Below, piece by piece: positions 1 through 7,096 of a stretch of 9,487 nt of DNA. The notes under the pieces were generated by a model. The model did not search any database. It was not told the origin of the DNA and saw only the letters and a list, made by a program, of their open reading frames with translations. Position 1 is the stretch's first letter. Each line of letters starts with the position of its first letter. Made by a program: the position numbers and the translations under genes. The DNA is from Chitinophagaceae bacterium (GTDB lineage Bacteria; Bacteroidota; Bacteroidia; Chitinophagales; Chitinophagaceae): positions 1 through 9,487 of the forward strand of contig JAGOUF010000047.1 of NCBI GenBank assembly GCA_018061385.1, read 5' to 3'.

Positions 1-819
1 AAAGTTTTGGCAAGTTTATTTGTTGGTGCTATGATTCCATTTATATTTTCTTCACTAGCAATTAGAGCTGTAGGAGAAGCTGCAATGGCAATGGTTGAAG
101 AAGTTCGTCGTCAGTTTAGAACCATTCCTGGAATTATGGAAGGAACTGGTAAACCTGAATACGATAAATGTGTGGCAATTTCTACAGAAGCCTCTTTAAA
201 GAAAATGATGTTGCCAGGTGCAATTGCTATTGTTTCTCCATTATTAATGGGCTTTATTTTAGGTCCTGAAGCATTGGGTGGATTTTTAGCTGGTGCAACT
301 GTAAGTGGTGTTTTAATGGGTATGTTTCAAAACAATGCTGGTGGTGCTTGGGACAATGCAAAAAAATCTTTTGAGAAAGGTGTTGAAATAAATGGTGAGA
401 TGTTTTACAAAAAATCTGAACCACATAAAGCATCTGTAACTGGTGATACTGTTGGAGATCCTTTTAAAGATACTTCTGGTCCATCAATGAACATCTTAAT
501 TAAATTAATGAGTATTGTTTCGTTGGTAATTGCTCCATCATTGGCACAAATACATGGCACAAAAGCAAATCATGGTGCTCATAAAATTGAAAAAAGCGTA
601 GAAATAAAATTAACTTCTACTGGCAATAAGGATGCAAATGCCGATGCTTTTATTGCACAATTAAAAGTTGATGGATTAATTAAAGAGTCTGCAACAGTTG
701 AATATACCAATGGCAAATTATTTATTAATGATGTTGAACAAACTGCAGAAGTAATTGCAAAATATAGCAGCTTTCTTGATGGACAAACCACCATAAAATT
801 GAAAATAGATTCCAAATAA
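1..819 (+). CDS. hppA: Membrane-bound ion-translocating pyrophosphatase, C-terminal part (5' end outside window)
   Basis: This integral membrane enzyme hydrolyses pyrophosphate and pumps H+ or Na+ across the inner membrane. The reading frame is open from the first base, so the start and most of the protein lie upstream; about 272 residues are visible. The fragment shows the conserved AIRAVGEAA segment, a GGAWDNAKK motif near base 343 and a [14 protein letters not shown] motif near 442-483. Their Asp and Lys residues bind Mg-pyrophosphate in characterised family members. Hydrophobic helices surround them, and the last one ends in SLVIAP near base 537. Family members usually stop about there. 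This protein continues for roughly 90 hydrophilic residues, an unusual extension (see findings). The residues that separate K+-dependent from K+-independent types and H+ from Na+ pumps lie upstream, so ion and type cannot be called. A strong terminator follows 22 bases after the stop. The family call is very secure. Confidence 0.96.
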   Translation, partial: KVLASLFVGAMIPFIFSSLAIRAVGEAAMAMVEEVRRQFRTIPGIMEGTGKPEYDKCVAISTEASLKKMMLPGAIAIVSPLLMGFILGPEALGGFLAGATVSGVLMGMFQNNAGGAWDNAKKSFEKGVEINGEMFYKKSEPHKASVTGDTVGDPFKDTSGPSMNILIKLMSIVSLVIAPSLAQIHGTKANHGAHKIEKSVEIKLTSTGNKDANADAFIAQLKVDGLIKESATVEYTNGKLFINDVEQTAEVIAKYSSFLDGQTTIKLKIDSK

Positions 820-840
820 ATAAATGTTTTATTGTTATAG

Positions 841-867
841 AAAAAAGGTGCTTTATGCACCTTTTTT
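841..867 (+). terminator. Rho-independent terminator of the pyrophosphatase gene, probably bidirectional
   Basis: A perfect 11-base-pair stem (841-851 with 857-867) encloses a five-base loop. The GGTGC/GCACC core is flanked by six A on the left and six T on the right. Read on the plus strand it is a textbook intrinsic terminator just after the pyrophosphatase stop. Because the left arm begins with six A, the minus-strand transcript also ends its stem in six U, so it could also stop readthrough from the lipoprotein gene that converges from the right. Confidence 0.9.
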
Positions 868-926
868 GTTGTGTATTCTTGGATAATTTTATAAAAAATA
901 GTTAGTTTTTTATTGGCTATTTGTCT

Positions 927-971
927 AATTAAACAAGCTTGGTGAAATTGTTTCACTAAGCTTGTTTAATT
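927..971. repeat. Long near-perfect inverted repeat in a convergent intergenic gap
   Basis: Bases 927-947 pair with 951-971, giving a 21-pair stem with a single G-T wobble (941/957) and a three-base loop. It lies between the 3' ends of the plus-strand pyrophosphatase and the minus-strand lipoprotein gene, 34 bases past the lipoprotein stop. Neither side carries a U-tract, so it is not a canonical intrinsic terminator. Termination backup, a 3'-end RNA-stabilising hairpin and a small mobile palindromic unit are all possible. The structure itself is seen directly; its role is inferred. Confidence 0.85.
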
Positions 972-1005
972 CAATTCAATACGATTTTGATATTATATCA
1001 AAAAA

Positions 1006-1446
1006 TTATTGTTTAGCTAAAGTAGAAGTCATTGTTATTGCACTTGCACCGCTACCAGAAGTTTTAGAAACAACAATTTTTTTATTTGTTAATGATTCTA
1101 TTTTCATTACTTCACCATCAATGGTTATTGTTTTGGTAGTTACATTAACTGAATATGCACCATTATCGGTTGTTGGAGGTGTGCAAACTACACCTGCATC
1201 GGTAATTGTATATGTGCCATTTGAAGCAAAAGCAGTAACGTCGTCTCTTTCGCATGCTTCAAAAAAAGTATTATCGTTTAACACATCTCTTGATGTTCCA
1301 CCAGCTAGTAGAGTTACACTTGCTATTTTGTACGAACCAACAATGTTTGTAACACTAATGTCTAAAGTTACTTCTGTATCGTCATCATTTTTTTTGCAAC
1401 TTGCAAAAACAGCAATAGCACATACCAATAAAAAAGTTTTTTTCAT
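1006..1446 (-). CDS. Lipocalin-like outer-membrane lipoprotein
   Basis: A small lipoprotein of 146 residues when started at the ATG at 1446. That start is preferred over an upstream in-frame ATG at 1476 because it gives a compact signal peptide: MKK, a hydrophobic stretch, then a lipobox FASC with the lipidated cysteine at residue 17. After the cysteine comes KKNDDDTE, a Lys/Asp-rich tail like the lipoprotein export signals that send Bacteroidota lipoproteins to the cell surface. The mature part has the layout of the Bacteroidota lipocalin-like family (Lipocalin_4 type): an early IVGSYK strand, a CERDD motif, then F..NGTY, a second cysteine in VVCTPP, and a final run of beta strands. The paired cysteines may form a disulfide. 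The ligand is unknown. It stands alone, convergent with the pyrophosphatase and separated from the next minus-strand operon by a terminator. Confidence 0.82.
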   Translation of the reverse strand: MKKTFLLVCAIAVFASCKKNDDDTEVTLDISVTNIVGSYKIASVTLLAGGTSRDVLNDNTFFEACERDDVTAFASNGTYTITDAGVVCTPPTTDNGAYSVNVTTKTITIDGEVMKIESLTNKKIVVSKTSGSGASAITMTSTLAKQ

Positions 1447-1515
1447 TTTTGTATATTTTTTACAAATAAAAGACATATAGGCTAATAATATAATTTATTT
1501 TTTTGGGGAATAAAA

Positions 1516-1539
1516 AAAGGATGCTTAATTACATCCTTT
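1516..1539 (-). terminator. Rho-independent terminator after tpiA
   Basis: On the minus strand an eight-pair stem AAAGGATG/CATCCTTT (1539-1532 with 1523-1516) encloses an eight-base loop and runs straight into further T residues (1515-1512). It begins 22 bases after the tpiA stop codon, which is the expected position for the end of the tpiA operon. It also insulates the lipoprotein gene, whose promoter must then lie within about 1447-1512. Confidence 0.85.
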
Positions 1540-1561
1540 GTATCGAATATATCTTATATAG

Positions 1562-2323
1562 CTATCGCAATCCATTCATAATGGCAGTAAATTCTGTAGC
1601 GTTTAACGATGCTCCTCCTACTAAACCTCCATCAACATCTGGCTGAGCAAATAACTCAACAGCATTGTTGCCTTTTACACTTCCACCATATAAAATTGAA
1701 ATATTGTTGGCAACCAATTCACCATATTGTTTTGCCAATACCTGACGTATGTGTTGGTGCATATCTTGTGCTTGTTGGCTAGAAGCAGTTTTGCCAGTAC
1801 CAATAGCCCAAATTGGTTCGTAAGCAATAATTACTTTTTGTAATTCATCTGCACTTAAATGAAACAACGATTCTGCCAATTGTTTGCCTACAAATTCGTT
1901 TTGAGTTTCGGCTTCTCTAATAGCCAATGCTTCTCCACAACAAAATATTGGTTGAATATTGTATGCTAAAGCAATATTTACTTTACTAGCCAACATGGCA
2001 TTGTCTTCATTAAAATATTCTCTTCTTTCTGAGTGACCAACTAATACAAACTGAATGCCCATACTCTGCAACATTTCAGCACTTATTTCACCTGTAAATG
2101 CTCCACTTTTTTGAGTGTAACAATTTTGTGCAGCTACAAACATATTTTTTGTATTGGCTAATTTTTGCTTTGCCAATAATAAATATGGGGCAGGAACTGC
2201 AAAAACGGCTAGTTGATTTTCTGAGAAATTTACATTGGCAACGGCAAGTTCATTTAATAAATTTTCTGCTTGCTCAAGTGTGCAATTCATTTTCCAATTG
2301 GCTGCTGCAATTTGTTTACGCAT
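1562..2323 (-). CDS. tpiA: Triosephosphate isomerase
   Basis: This cytoplasmic TIM-barrel enzyme interconverts dihydroxyacetone phosphate and glyceraldehyde 3-phosphate in glycolysis and gluconeogenesis. At 253 residues it has the usual family length. The catalytic set is all visible: Lys11 in AANWKMN, His97 in VGHSERR and Glu169 in AYEPIWAIGTGKT, whose second half is the mobile loop 6. The phosphate-binding ILYGGSV lies at 210-216 and DGGLVGGASL at 231-240 near the end. The ATG at 2323 gives the correct N-terminus. No Shine-Dalgarno sequence is apparent, as is usual in Bacteroidota. It is the last gene of a tight row: the DUF4177 stop lies three bases upstream, and a terminator follows 22 bases after its own stop. 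Nothing looks degraded or transferred. Confidence 0.98.
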   Translation of the reverse strand: MRKQIAAANWKMNCTLEQAENLLNELAVANVNFSENQLAVFAVPAPYLLLAKQKLANTKNMFVAAQNCYTQKSGAFTGEISAEMLQSMGIQFVLVGHSERREYFNEDNAMLASKVNIALAYNIQPIFCCGEALAIREAETQNEFVGKQLAESLFHLSADELQKVIIAYEPIWAIGTGKTASSQQAQDMHQHIRQVLAKQYGELVANNISILYGGSVKGNNAVELFAQPDVDGGLVGGASLNATEFTAIMNGLR

Positions 2324-2326
2324 GAT

Positions 2327-2515
2327 TTATAGTTTTTCTTTTTTTAATAAAATAAATGATTGTTTGGGATTGGATTGAAAAGGATGATTTACTGTAATTA
2401 CTTCCCAACCTTGTTTACCCAATGTATTTAACTCTTGCACTAAAGTTTCAGTATCAATTTTGCTCATCCACCCTTTAGTTGGCAAATTGATTGTTTTATA
2501 TTCAAATTGTTTCAT
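2327..2515 (-). CDS. DUF4177 small protein
   Basis: A 62-residue protein of unknown function with the layout of the DUF4177 family: an N-terminal KQFEYKTI strand, a predicted helix with LVQELNTLGKQGWEV (residues 25-39), and a C-terminal strand with SFILLKKE. The GxxGWE-type motif at 33-38 is the family hallmark. There is no signal peptide or membrane segment, so it is probably cytoplasmic. It sits between the GlmU-like gene (six bases upstream) and tpiA (three bases downstream), so it must share their transcript and is very probably translated in step with them. No biochemical role can be read from the sequence, and the position in the operon does not reveal one. Confidence 0.82.
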   Translation of the reverse strand: MKQFEYKTINLPTKGWMSKIDTETLVQELNTLGKQGWEVITVNHPFQSNPKQSFILLKKEKL

Positions 2516-2521
2516 GCTAAC

Positions 2522-3679
2522 TTATTTTTTGTATAAACATGTAAGTACTGCAATTTCTTCTGTTGTAAAAATTTTTCCTTTTAACTGCTTCCAATTGCCA
2601 ATATCTGCAATTGCTTTTTCTAATTGATATTTTGATGCACTATGCGTACCCCAAGAAAAATGTGGAATAAGCGTAGGCAATAATCCCTCTCCAAATACAT
2701 TGCAACAAACGCCAAAATTGCTACCAGTGTTTATACTAGAGTTTATTGCAACCCTTGTATAATCGCCCATTACAACACCACATTTTTGACCAGCATTTTG
2801 ATAATCATTGCTACCATCGTTCCAAATTTTTATTTCACTAGCCGTGTTTTTAATGTTGCTATTGCTAGTTCCTGCACCCAAATTACACCACACTCCTATT
2901 ACACTATCTCCCAAATATCCATCATGTGCTTTATTGCTAAAATCGCCTAAAATTGCGTTTTTAATTTCTCCGCCAGCAACACTATTTTTCCCAATTGTGG
3001 TTGCACCATAAATTTTAGCACCCATTTTCAACACAGCATTGTTCACCATTGCAAATGGACCACGTACAATACAACCTTCCATTATGATTGCATTTTTACC
3101 AATATAAATTGATCCAGTTGAAGCATTCAACATTGAATACTCAACAGTTGCTCCTTCCTCAATAAATATATTACTCGGATTAATGACTTGATTGGTTGAA
3201 GAAATTGGTTGCGAAACTTTGTTTTTTATTAGCAGCTGAAAGTGTTGCTGTATAAAGCTTTCATTGAATTGAAACAATTGATGGCTCCATTCTATTCTTT
3301 TAACATGATCAACTTGTTGAATAATATTAAAAAATGCAAGCGATTGAATATTTTTAAACTTAACTGCAATTGTTGCTCTTCCTGCAATTAATCCAACTTC
3401 ATTGGCTATTGCTTGGTTAGAGTTAAGATTTAAAATTTGTTGAACCAAAAATTCATCTGCAATCACACTTGCGTCAACCCAAAAATGTTCTTCGTTTGGA
3501 ATTGTAGCATATAAAGGTTGTAAATAATTTTCTGTTTGAATATAAACAGGCAGTTGAGTTGTTTGCTCCCACCATTCTTTGATTGTCAATATGCCAATAC
3601 GTAAATCTGCTACAGCTTTTATTGCAGTAAGTGGAAAAAGTTTTTTTCTATATTGATTATCAAATAATACAATTGCCAT
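2522..3679 (-). CDS. GlmU-family sugar nucleotidyltransferase / acetyltransferase (alternative Bacteroidota type)
   Basis: This protein probably supplies UDP-N-acetylglucosamine for peptidoglycan and outer-membrane glycans. At 385 residues it is shorter than classical GlmU (about 450). The N-terminal part lacks the usual G-x-G-T-R-M loop and instead has RKKLFPLTAIKAVADLRIG (residues 11-29), the form of the alternative bacterial GlmU group (TIGR03991-like). The C-terminal part, from about 168, is a left-handed beta-helix of hexapeptide repeats. It holds KAHDGYLGDSVIG at 250-262, which matches the classical GlmU stretch with the catalytic histidine (here His252). NLGAGTSNSN follows at 266-275, like the acetyl-CoA-site GAGT segment. 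The usual RPV of the N-terminal motif appears here as KAV. The product is cytosolic. Its stop lies six bases before the DUF4177 start, so it heads the tight part of the operon. The family is secure; which reactions it performs is inferred. Confidence 0.86.
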   Translation of the reverse strand: MAIVLFDNQYRKKLFPLTAIKAVADLRIGILTIKEWWEQTTQLPVYIQTENYLQPLYATIPNEEHFWVDASVIADEFLVQQILNLNSNQAIANEVGLIAGRATIAVKFKNIQSLAFFNIIQQVDHVKRIEWSHQLFQFNESFIQQHFQLLIKNKVSQPISSTNQVINPSNIFIEEGATVEYSMLNASTGSIYIGKNAIIMEGCIVRGPFAMVNNAVLKMGAKIYGATTIGKNSVAGGEIKNAILGDFSNKAHDGYLGDSVIGVWCNLGAGTSNSNIKNTASEIKIWNDGSNDYQNAGQKCGVVMGDYTRVAINSSINTGSNFGVCCNVFGEGLLPTLIPHFSWGTHSASKYQLEKAIADIGNWKQLKGKIFTTEEIAVLTCLYKK

Positions 3680-3752
3680 ACGTATAGTGTAAAAATAAAC
3701 AAACTAAATTGTAAACATTTAAAAATGCAGAACAACAAAGTAGGAATACATA

Positions 3753-4745
3753 TTATCTCAGCTTAGCCAACCAACAAGCTTTTTTTAATAGCATAAATTT
3801 ATTGTTCCAAAAAGCCATATCAGTAACCAATTCACTTCTTAAAGCGTTGTTCCAATCTAATGGCAATCCATATTTATTTTCAGTATTTTGTAAATGCTCT
3901 AACGATACCAATGCAAATGCATGAATACAAGCCATTCGGCGAATAGTCCTTTTTTTTCTGTAGTTGGAAACATTTGTTTCTTCAATCATTTGATGCAGTT
4001 TAGCACATTCTTGCAGAAAAATTCTTTTTACTTCAGCGATTGATGCAGTTTTTCTAACAATGGTAAAAACGCCATCTTCTCTATCTTTAAAAGCATCAAA
4101 CAAATCGTTTACTATTTGCCCTACATAACCACTTTGGTAAATAAAAGCATTGTCTTCGGGCAACCATTTTTCATCCATAATACTTGCCCATAGTAAAGAA
4201 CTGTTGCCACATTTTTCAGCAGAAATGTGCAACACTTCTTCTAAGGTAATGCTTGAGTTTAATTGTTTTGAACTGATTACTTGCCATTCAATAGCCAACT
4301 TCAACGCATCAATATATTGTTGTGTTGGCTGCCAAATTTGTTGCAATTCATTGTCTAACGCAAAAATTAATTTTACTTTAGGCGTTTGTAAATTTTGTGG
4401 TAATGTTTTATTGAGAATTTGAAAATATTGTTCTACTTCCCATTTTTCTTCATCAATTAAATCATCGTACAAAGTGGCCATTGCCGATATAATTGCCATT
4501 CTTTTGGTTTCGGCATTGTTTAATCTTCTTCCTTTAATACACAAATAATTTTCGCAGTTGACTATATGGTTGAACAAAGGGTAATAAAAATCTACTTTCT
4601 TTTGTTCTTTTTTAGATAAGGGGTAATTTAATTGATTGCACAACTTGGCAACAATAGGTTTTAAGTAATGCTGGATAAACCTCAATTGTTTAAAAGCACT
4701 TAAGCCATAATCGGCGGCATAAAAAAAAAGTTGAAAATAATTCAC
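3753..4745 (-). CDS. Class I isoprenoid-synthase-like protein, substrate unknown
   Basis: A 330-residue, almost wholly helical protein with no signal peptide. Two acidic motifs have the spacing of class I isoprenoid synthases: YDDLIDE at 93-99, resembling the first DDxxD, and QIVNDLFDAFKDRED at 210-224, resembling the NxxxDxxxD site of phytoene and squalene synthases. These normally hold Mg2+ and a prenyl diphosphate. Overall similarity to a named enzyme is not obvious by eye, so the product (prenyl chain, terpene or squalene-like) cannot be stated. It starts at GTG: a TAG lies in frame 36 bases upstream, no ATG lies between, and the next in-frame ATG is about 80 codons inside. It is first in the minus-strand row, 73 bases before the GlmU-like gene, and diverges from the symporter gene. 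Co-transcription with the GlmU-like gene is possible but unproven. Confidence 0.68.
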   Translation of the reverse strand: MNYFQLFFYAADYGLSAFKQLRFIQHYLKPIVAKLCNQLNYPLSKKEQKKVDFYYPLFNHIVNCENYLCIKGRRLNNAETKRMAIISAMATLYDDLIDEEKWEVEQYFQILNKTLPQNLQTPKVKLIFALDNELQQIWQPTQQYIDALKLAIEWQVISSKQLNSSITLEEVLHISAEKCGNSSLLWASIMDEKWLPEDNAFIYQSGYVGQIVNDLFDAFKDREDGVFTIVRKTASIAEVKRIFLQECAKLHQMIEETNVSNYRKKRTIRRMACIHAFALVSLEHLQNTENKYGLPLDWNNALRSELVTDMAFWNNKFMLLKKACWLAKLR

Positions 4746-4817
4746 AGCCGAAAAATAAGGAAAAGCTTCAAATAGCCACTAAGTTATCGTATGATTCTGT
4801 ATAAGTTATGGCTTTAA

Positions 4818-4835
4818 TATGCAACATCTTGCATA
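4818..4835. promoter_or_regulatory. Perfect 7-4-7 dyad in a divergent promoter region (candidate operator)
   Basis: TATGCAA and TTGCATA form a perfect inverted repeat around a four-base spacer. It sits near the middle of the 176-base region between the divergent isoprenoid-synthase-like and symporter genes. The size and symmetry suit a dimeric helix-turn-helix regulator. An eight-base direct repeat, TAAGTTAT, lies beside it at 4780-4787 and 4802-4809, 22 bases apart or about two helical turns. No regulator gene is nearby. The dyad could also be chance in AT-rich DNA. Confidence 0.35.
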
Positions 4836-4921
4836 AAAACGCATTCATCCATCAAAAAACCGCAAGTTTTATATTTATGTTCAAATAAAGTTTTTATATT
4901 TCCATCCTAATTGCCAAAAAT

Positions 4922-6448
4922 ATGAGCCCAGTATTACTCTTTTCTTTTGTGATAGGTTACTTTTTAATTTTATTAACAGTTGCTTGGTTTACAAGTAAAA
5001 ACTCTAACAACGATTCATTTTTTATTGGCAATAAAAGCAGCAATTGGATGTTGGTTGCCTTTGGTATGATTGGCACAAGTTTAAGTGGAGTAACTTTTGT
5101 AAGTGTTCCAGGAACTGTTGGTAGTGCTGGTTTTCAATATTTTCAGGTAGTAATTGGTTACTTTTTAGGTTACTTGGTAATTGCTTATGTGCTGTTGCCA
5201 TTGTATTATAAAATGAACCTTACCTCTATATACAATTATTTAGAACACAGGTTTGGAACCAATAGTTATAAAACGGGTGCTACTTATTTTATTTTATCAA
5301 GAACATTGGGTGCAACAGCTAGAATGTATTTGGTAATAAACATTTTGCAAATTTTTATTTTAGACTCAATGGGTATACCATTTTGGGCTACTTCTTTGGT
5401 TATATTGGTACTTATTTTGTTGTACACTTTTGAAGGTGGTGTAAAAACAATTATTTATACAGATACGCTTCAAACCACTTGTATGTTGGTTGGTTTGGTA
5501 GTTTGTATAATTGCTGTGATGAGCAAAATGGATTTAAGCTTAACACAAAGCATTGATCAATTAAGTGCAAAGGGAATGACCAAACTGTTTAACACAGATT
5601 ATCACTCATCTGCATTTTTTGTGAAACAAATTTTAGGTGGTGCATTTATAACCATTGCTATGACTGGCTTAGACCAAGAAATGATGCAAAAAAATATTTC
5701 GGTACGCACCTTAAAAGATTCCCAAAAAAATGTAATGACTTTAAGCTTTGTATTGCTTTTTGTAAACTTTTTATTTTTATTAATGGGTGGACTTTTGTAC
5801 TTGTATGCAGGTGCAAACAATATTGCTGTTAAAGGCGATGATTTGTTTCCTGCAATTGCTTTAGGCAATCATTTATCTACTGCTATTGGAGTAATTTTTA
5901 TTATTGGTTTAATCTCTGCATTATTTCCAAGTGCCGATGGAGCTTTAACTGCATTAACATCGTCGTTTTGCATAGATATTTTAGGATTGAAAAGACGTGA
6001 CGATTTAACTGAAGCACAAAAGAGAAAAACTCGTTTAACTGTGCACTTAACACTCAGTATTGTATTTTTTATTTGTGTGATGATGTTTAAATGGATTGAT
6101 GACAAATCGATTATTGATGTTATTTTAAAAGTAGCTGGCTATACTTATGGCCCTTTGTTGGGCTTATTTTCTTTTGGTATTTTAACTAAACGAAAATTAA
6201 ACGATAAGTATGCCATTGCAGTTTGTTTAATTGCTCCATTATTGTCTATTGGAATAGATTTAATTAACAATGCAGAATGGTTCGTAAATAAATTAAGTTT
6301 AACTGGCAATTTTGCAGACAGCTTAATCAATGCATCAAAATCTGTTTTTAATGGTTTTAAAATTGGTATTGAATTACTTATTATAAATGGCATACTCACT
6401 TTTGTAGGTTTATGGTTCATATCAACACCAACAAAAGCAAAAGCTTAA
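4922..6448 (+). CDS. Sodium:solute symporter (SSS family)
   Basis: An inner-membrane transporter that uses the sodium gradient to import a small solute; the solute cannot be told from sequence. At 508 residues it has the usual SSS length and about 13 hydrophobic segments. Family motifs appear in order: FFIGNKSSNW after the first helix (33-42); GTSLSGVTFVSVPG at 51-64 in the unwound first core helix; GGVKTIIYTDTLQ at 172-184; TGLDQEMMQKNIS at 248-260; and FPSADGALTALTSSF at 335-349, which carries the Ser/Thr residues forming the Na2 site in characterised members. The ATG at 4922 places the first helix immediately at the N-terminus, as expected. It heads the plus-strand row: the O-methyltransferase starts nine bases after its stop. 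It diverges from the isoprenoid-synthase-like gene, so the 4746-4921 region should hold its promoter. Confidence 0.94.
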   Translation: MSPVLLFSFVIGYFLILLTVAWFTSKNSNNDSFFIGNKSSNWMLVAFGMIGTSLSGVTFVSVPGTVGSAGFQYFQVVIGYFLGYLVIAYVLLPLYYKMNLTSIYNYLEHRFGTNSYKTGATYFILSRTLGATARMYLVINILQIFILDSMGIPFWATSLVILVLILLYTFEGGVKTIIYTDTLQTTCMLVGLVVCIIAVMSKMDLSLTQSIDQLSAKGMTKLFNTDYHSSAFFVKQILGGAFITIAMTGLDQEMMQKNISVRTLKDSQKNVMTLSFVLLFVNFLFLLMGGLLYLYAGANNIAVKGDDLFPAIALGNHLSTAIGVIFIIGLISALFPSADGALTALTSSFCIDILGLKRRDDLTEAQKRKTRLTVHLTLSIVFFICVMMFKWIDDKSIIDVILKVAGYTYGPLLGLFSFGILTKRKLNDKYAIAVCLIAPLLSIGIDLINNAEWFVNKLSLTGNFADSLINASKSVFNGFKIGIELLIINGILTFVGLWFISTPTKAKA

Positions 6449-6457
6449 CTTTGCTGC

Positions 6458-7096
6458 ATGAATATTGTTCATGCACTTGCCGAAGATTATGCACAACAAT
6501 TTACATCGGCACAAAATAATTTTTTAAAAGGCGTACATCAGCAAACAACTGAAAATCATCCACATGCACACATGTTGAGTGGTCATGTGCAAGGAGAATT
6601 TCTGTCTTTTATCAGTTCAATTGTACAACCACAATCAATTTTAGAAATTGGTACTTTTACAGGTTATAGTGCATTGTGTTTGGCAAAGGGCTTAACTAAA
6701 ACAGGCATTTTACATACAATTGAATTACGAGAAGAAGATGCAACAACTGCTAAACAAAACTTTAGCAATTCCCAATACATTCAACAGTTAATTTTGCACA
6801 TTGGAAATGCAAAAAATATTATTCCAACTTTGAATGTAGAATGGGATTTAGTATTTATTGATGCAGATAAAACGGCTTACATTGATTATTACGAATTGAT
6901 AGTTCCAAGATTGAGCAATAAAGGAATTATTATTGCTGACAATGTGTTGTTTCATGGTCAGGTTTTAGACAATGAAATAAAAGGAAAAAATGCAAAAGCC
7001 ATTCATGCTTTTAACCAACATGTTGCAAATGATGATAGAACTGAACAAGTTTTATTAACTGTAAGAGATGGATTGTTATTGATTAAAAAGAAATGA
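6458..7096 (+). CDS. SAM-dependent O-methyltransferase (caffeoyl-CoA/catechol OMT type)
   Basis: A cytoplasmic class I methyltransferase that probably transfers a methyl group from S-adenosylmethionine to a hydroxyl of a catechol-like small molecule, with a divalent metal. The natural substrate is unknown. At 212 residues it fits the bacterial OMT family. The SAM-binding motif I is LEIGTFTGYSA at 62-72. VFIDADKTAYIDYYE at 132-146 and IIADNVLFHGQV at 158-169 supply the Asp and Asn residues that bind metal in the family (Asp135, Asp161, Asn162). The C-terminal strand reads RDGLLLIKK. The ATG lies nine bases after the symporter stop, and the stop codon overlaps the next start as ATGA, so translation of the two is probably coupled. 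Confidence 0.92.
   Translation: MNIVHALAEDYAQQFTSAQNNFLKGVHQQTTENHPHAHMLSGHVQGEFLSFISSIVQPQSILEIGTFTGYSALCLAKGLTKTGILHTIELREEDATTAKQNFSNSQYIQQLILHIGNAKNIIPTLNVEWDLVFIDADKTAYIDYYELIVPRLSNKGIIIADNVLFHGQVLDNEIKGKNAKAIHAFNQHVANDDRTEQVLLTVRDGLLLIKKK

Noticed and set aside
579..956. Minus-strand open frame of 125 codons across the pyrophosphatase 3' end
   Set aside because: It overlaps the pyrophosphatase tail, runs through the terminator hairpin and shows no protein features.
1447..1476. Longer lipoprotein start at 1476 adding ten residues (MSFICKKYTK)
   Set aside because: The extension would put polar residues and an extra cysteine ahead of an already complete MKK-hydrophobic-FASC signal peptide.
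962..1480. Plus-strand open frame of 172 codons opposite the lipoprotein gene
   Set aside because: It is the antisense of a well-formed lipoprotein with a lipobox and family motifs. Its own translation is a low-complexity hydrophobic series with no domain, and it begins inside the 927-971 hairpin.
4866..4902. Possible Bacteroidota promoter (TATATTTC at 4895-4902, near the TAnnTTTG -7 consensus) before the symporter gene
   Set aside because: It matches seven of eight positions, but no TTTG -33 element stands at the right distance, and such matches are frequent in DNA this AT-rich.
5602..6420. Three minus-strand open frames inside the symporter gene
   Set aside because: They are antisense shadows in a gene with clear family motifs; their translations are Lys/Asn-rich and patternless.
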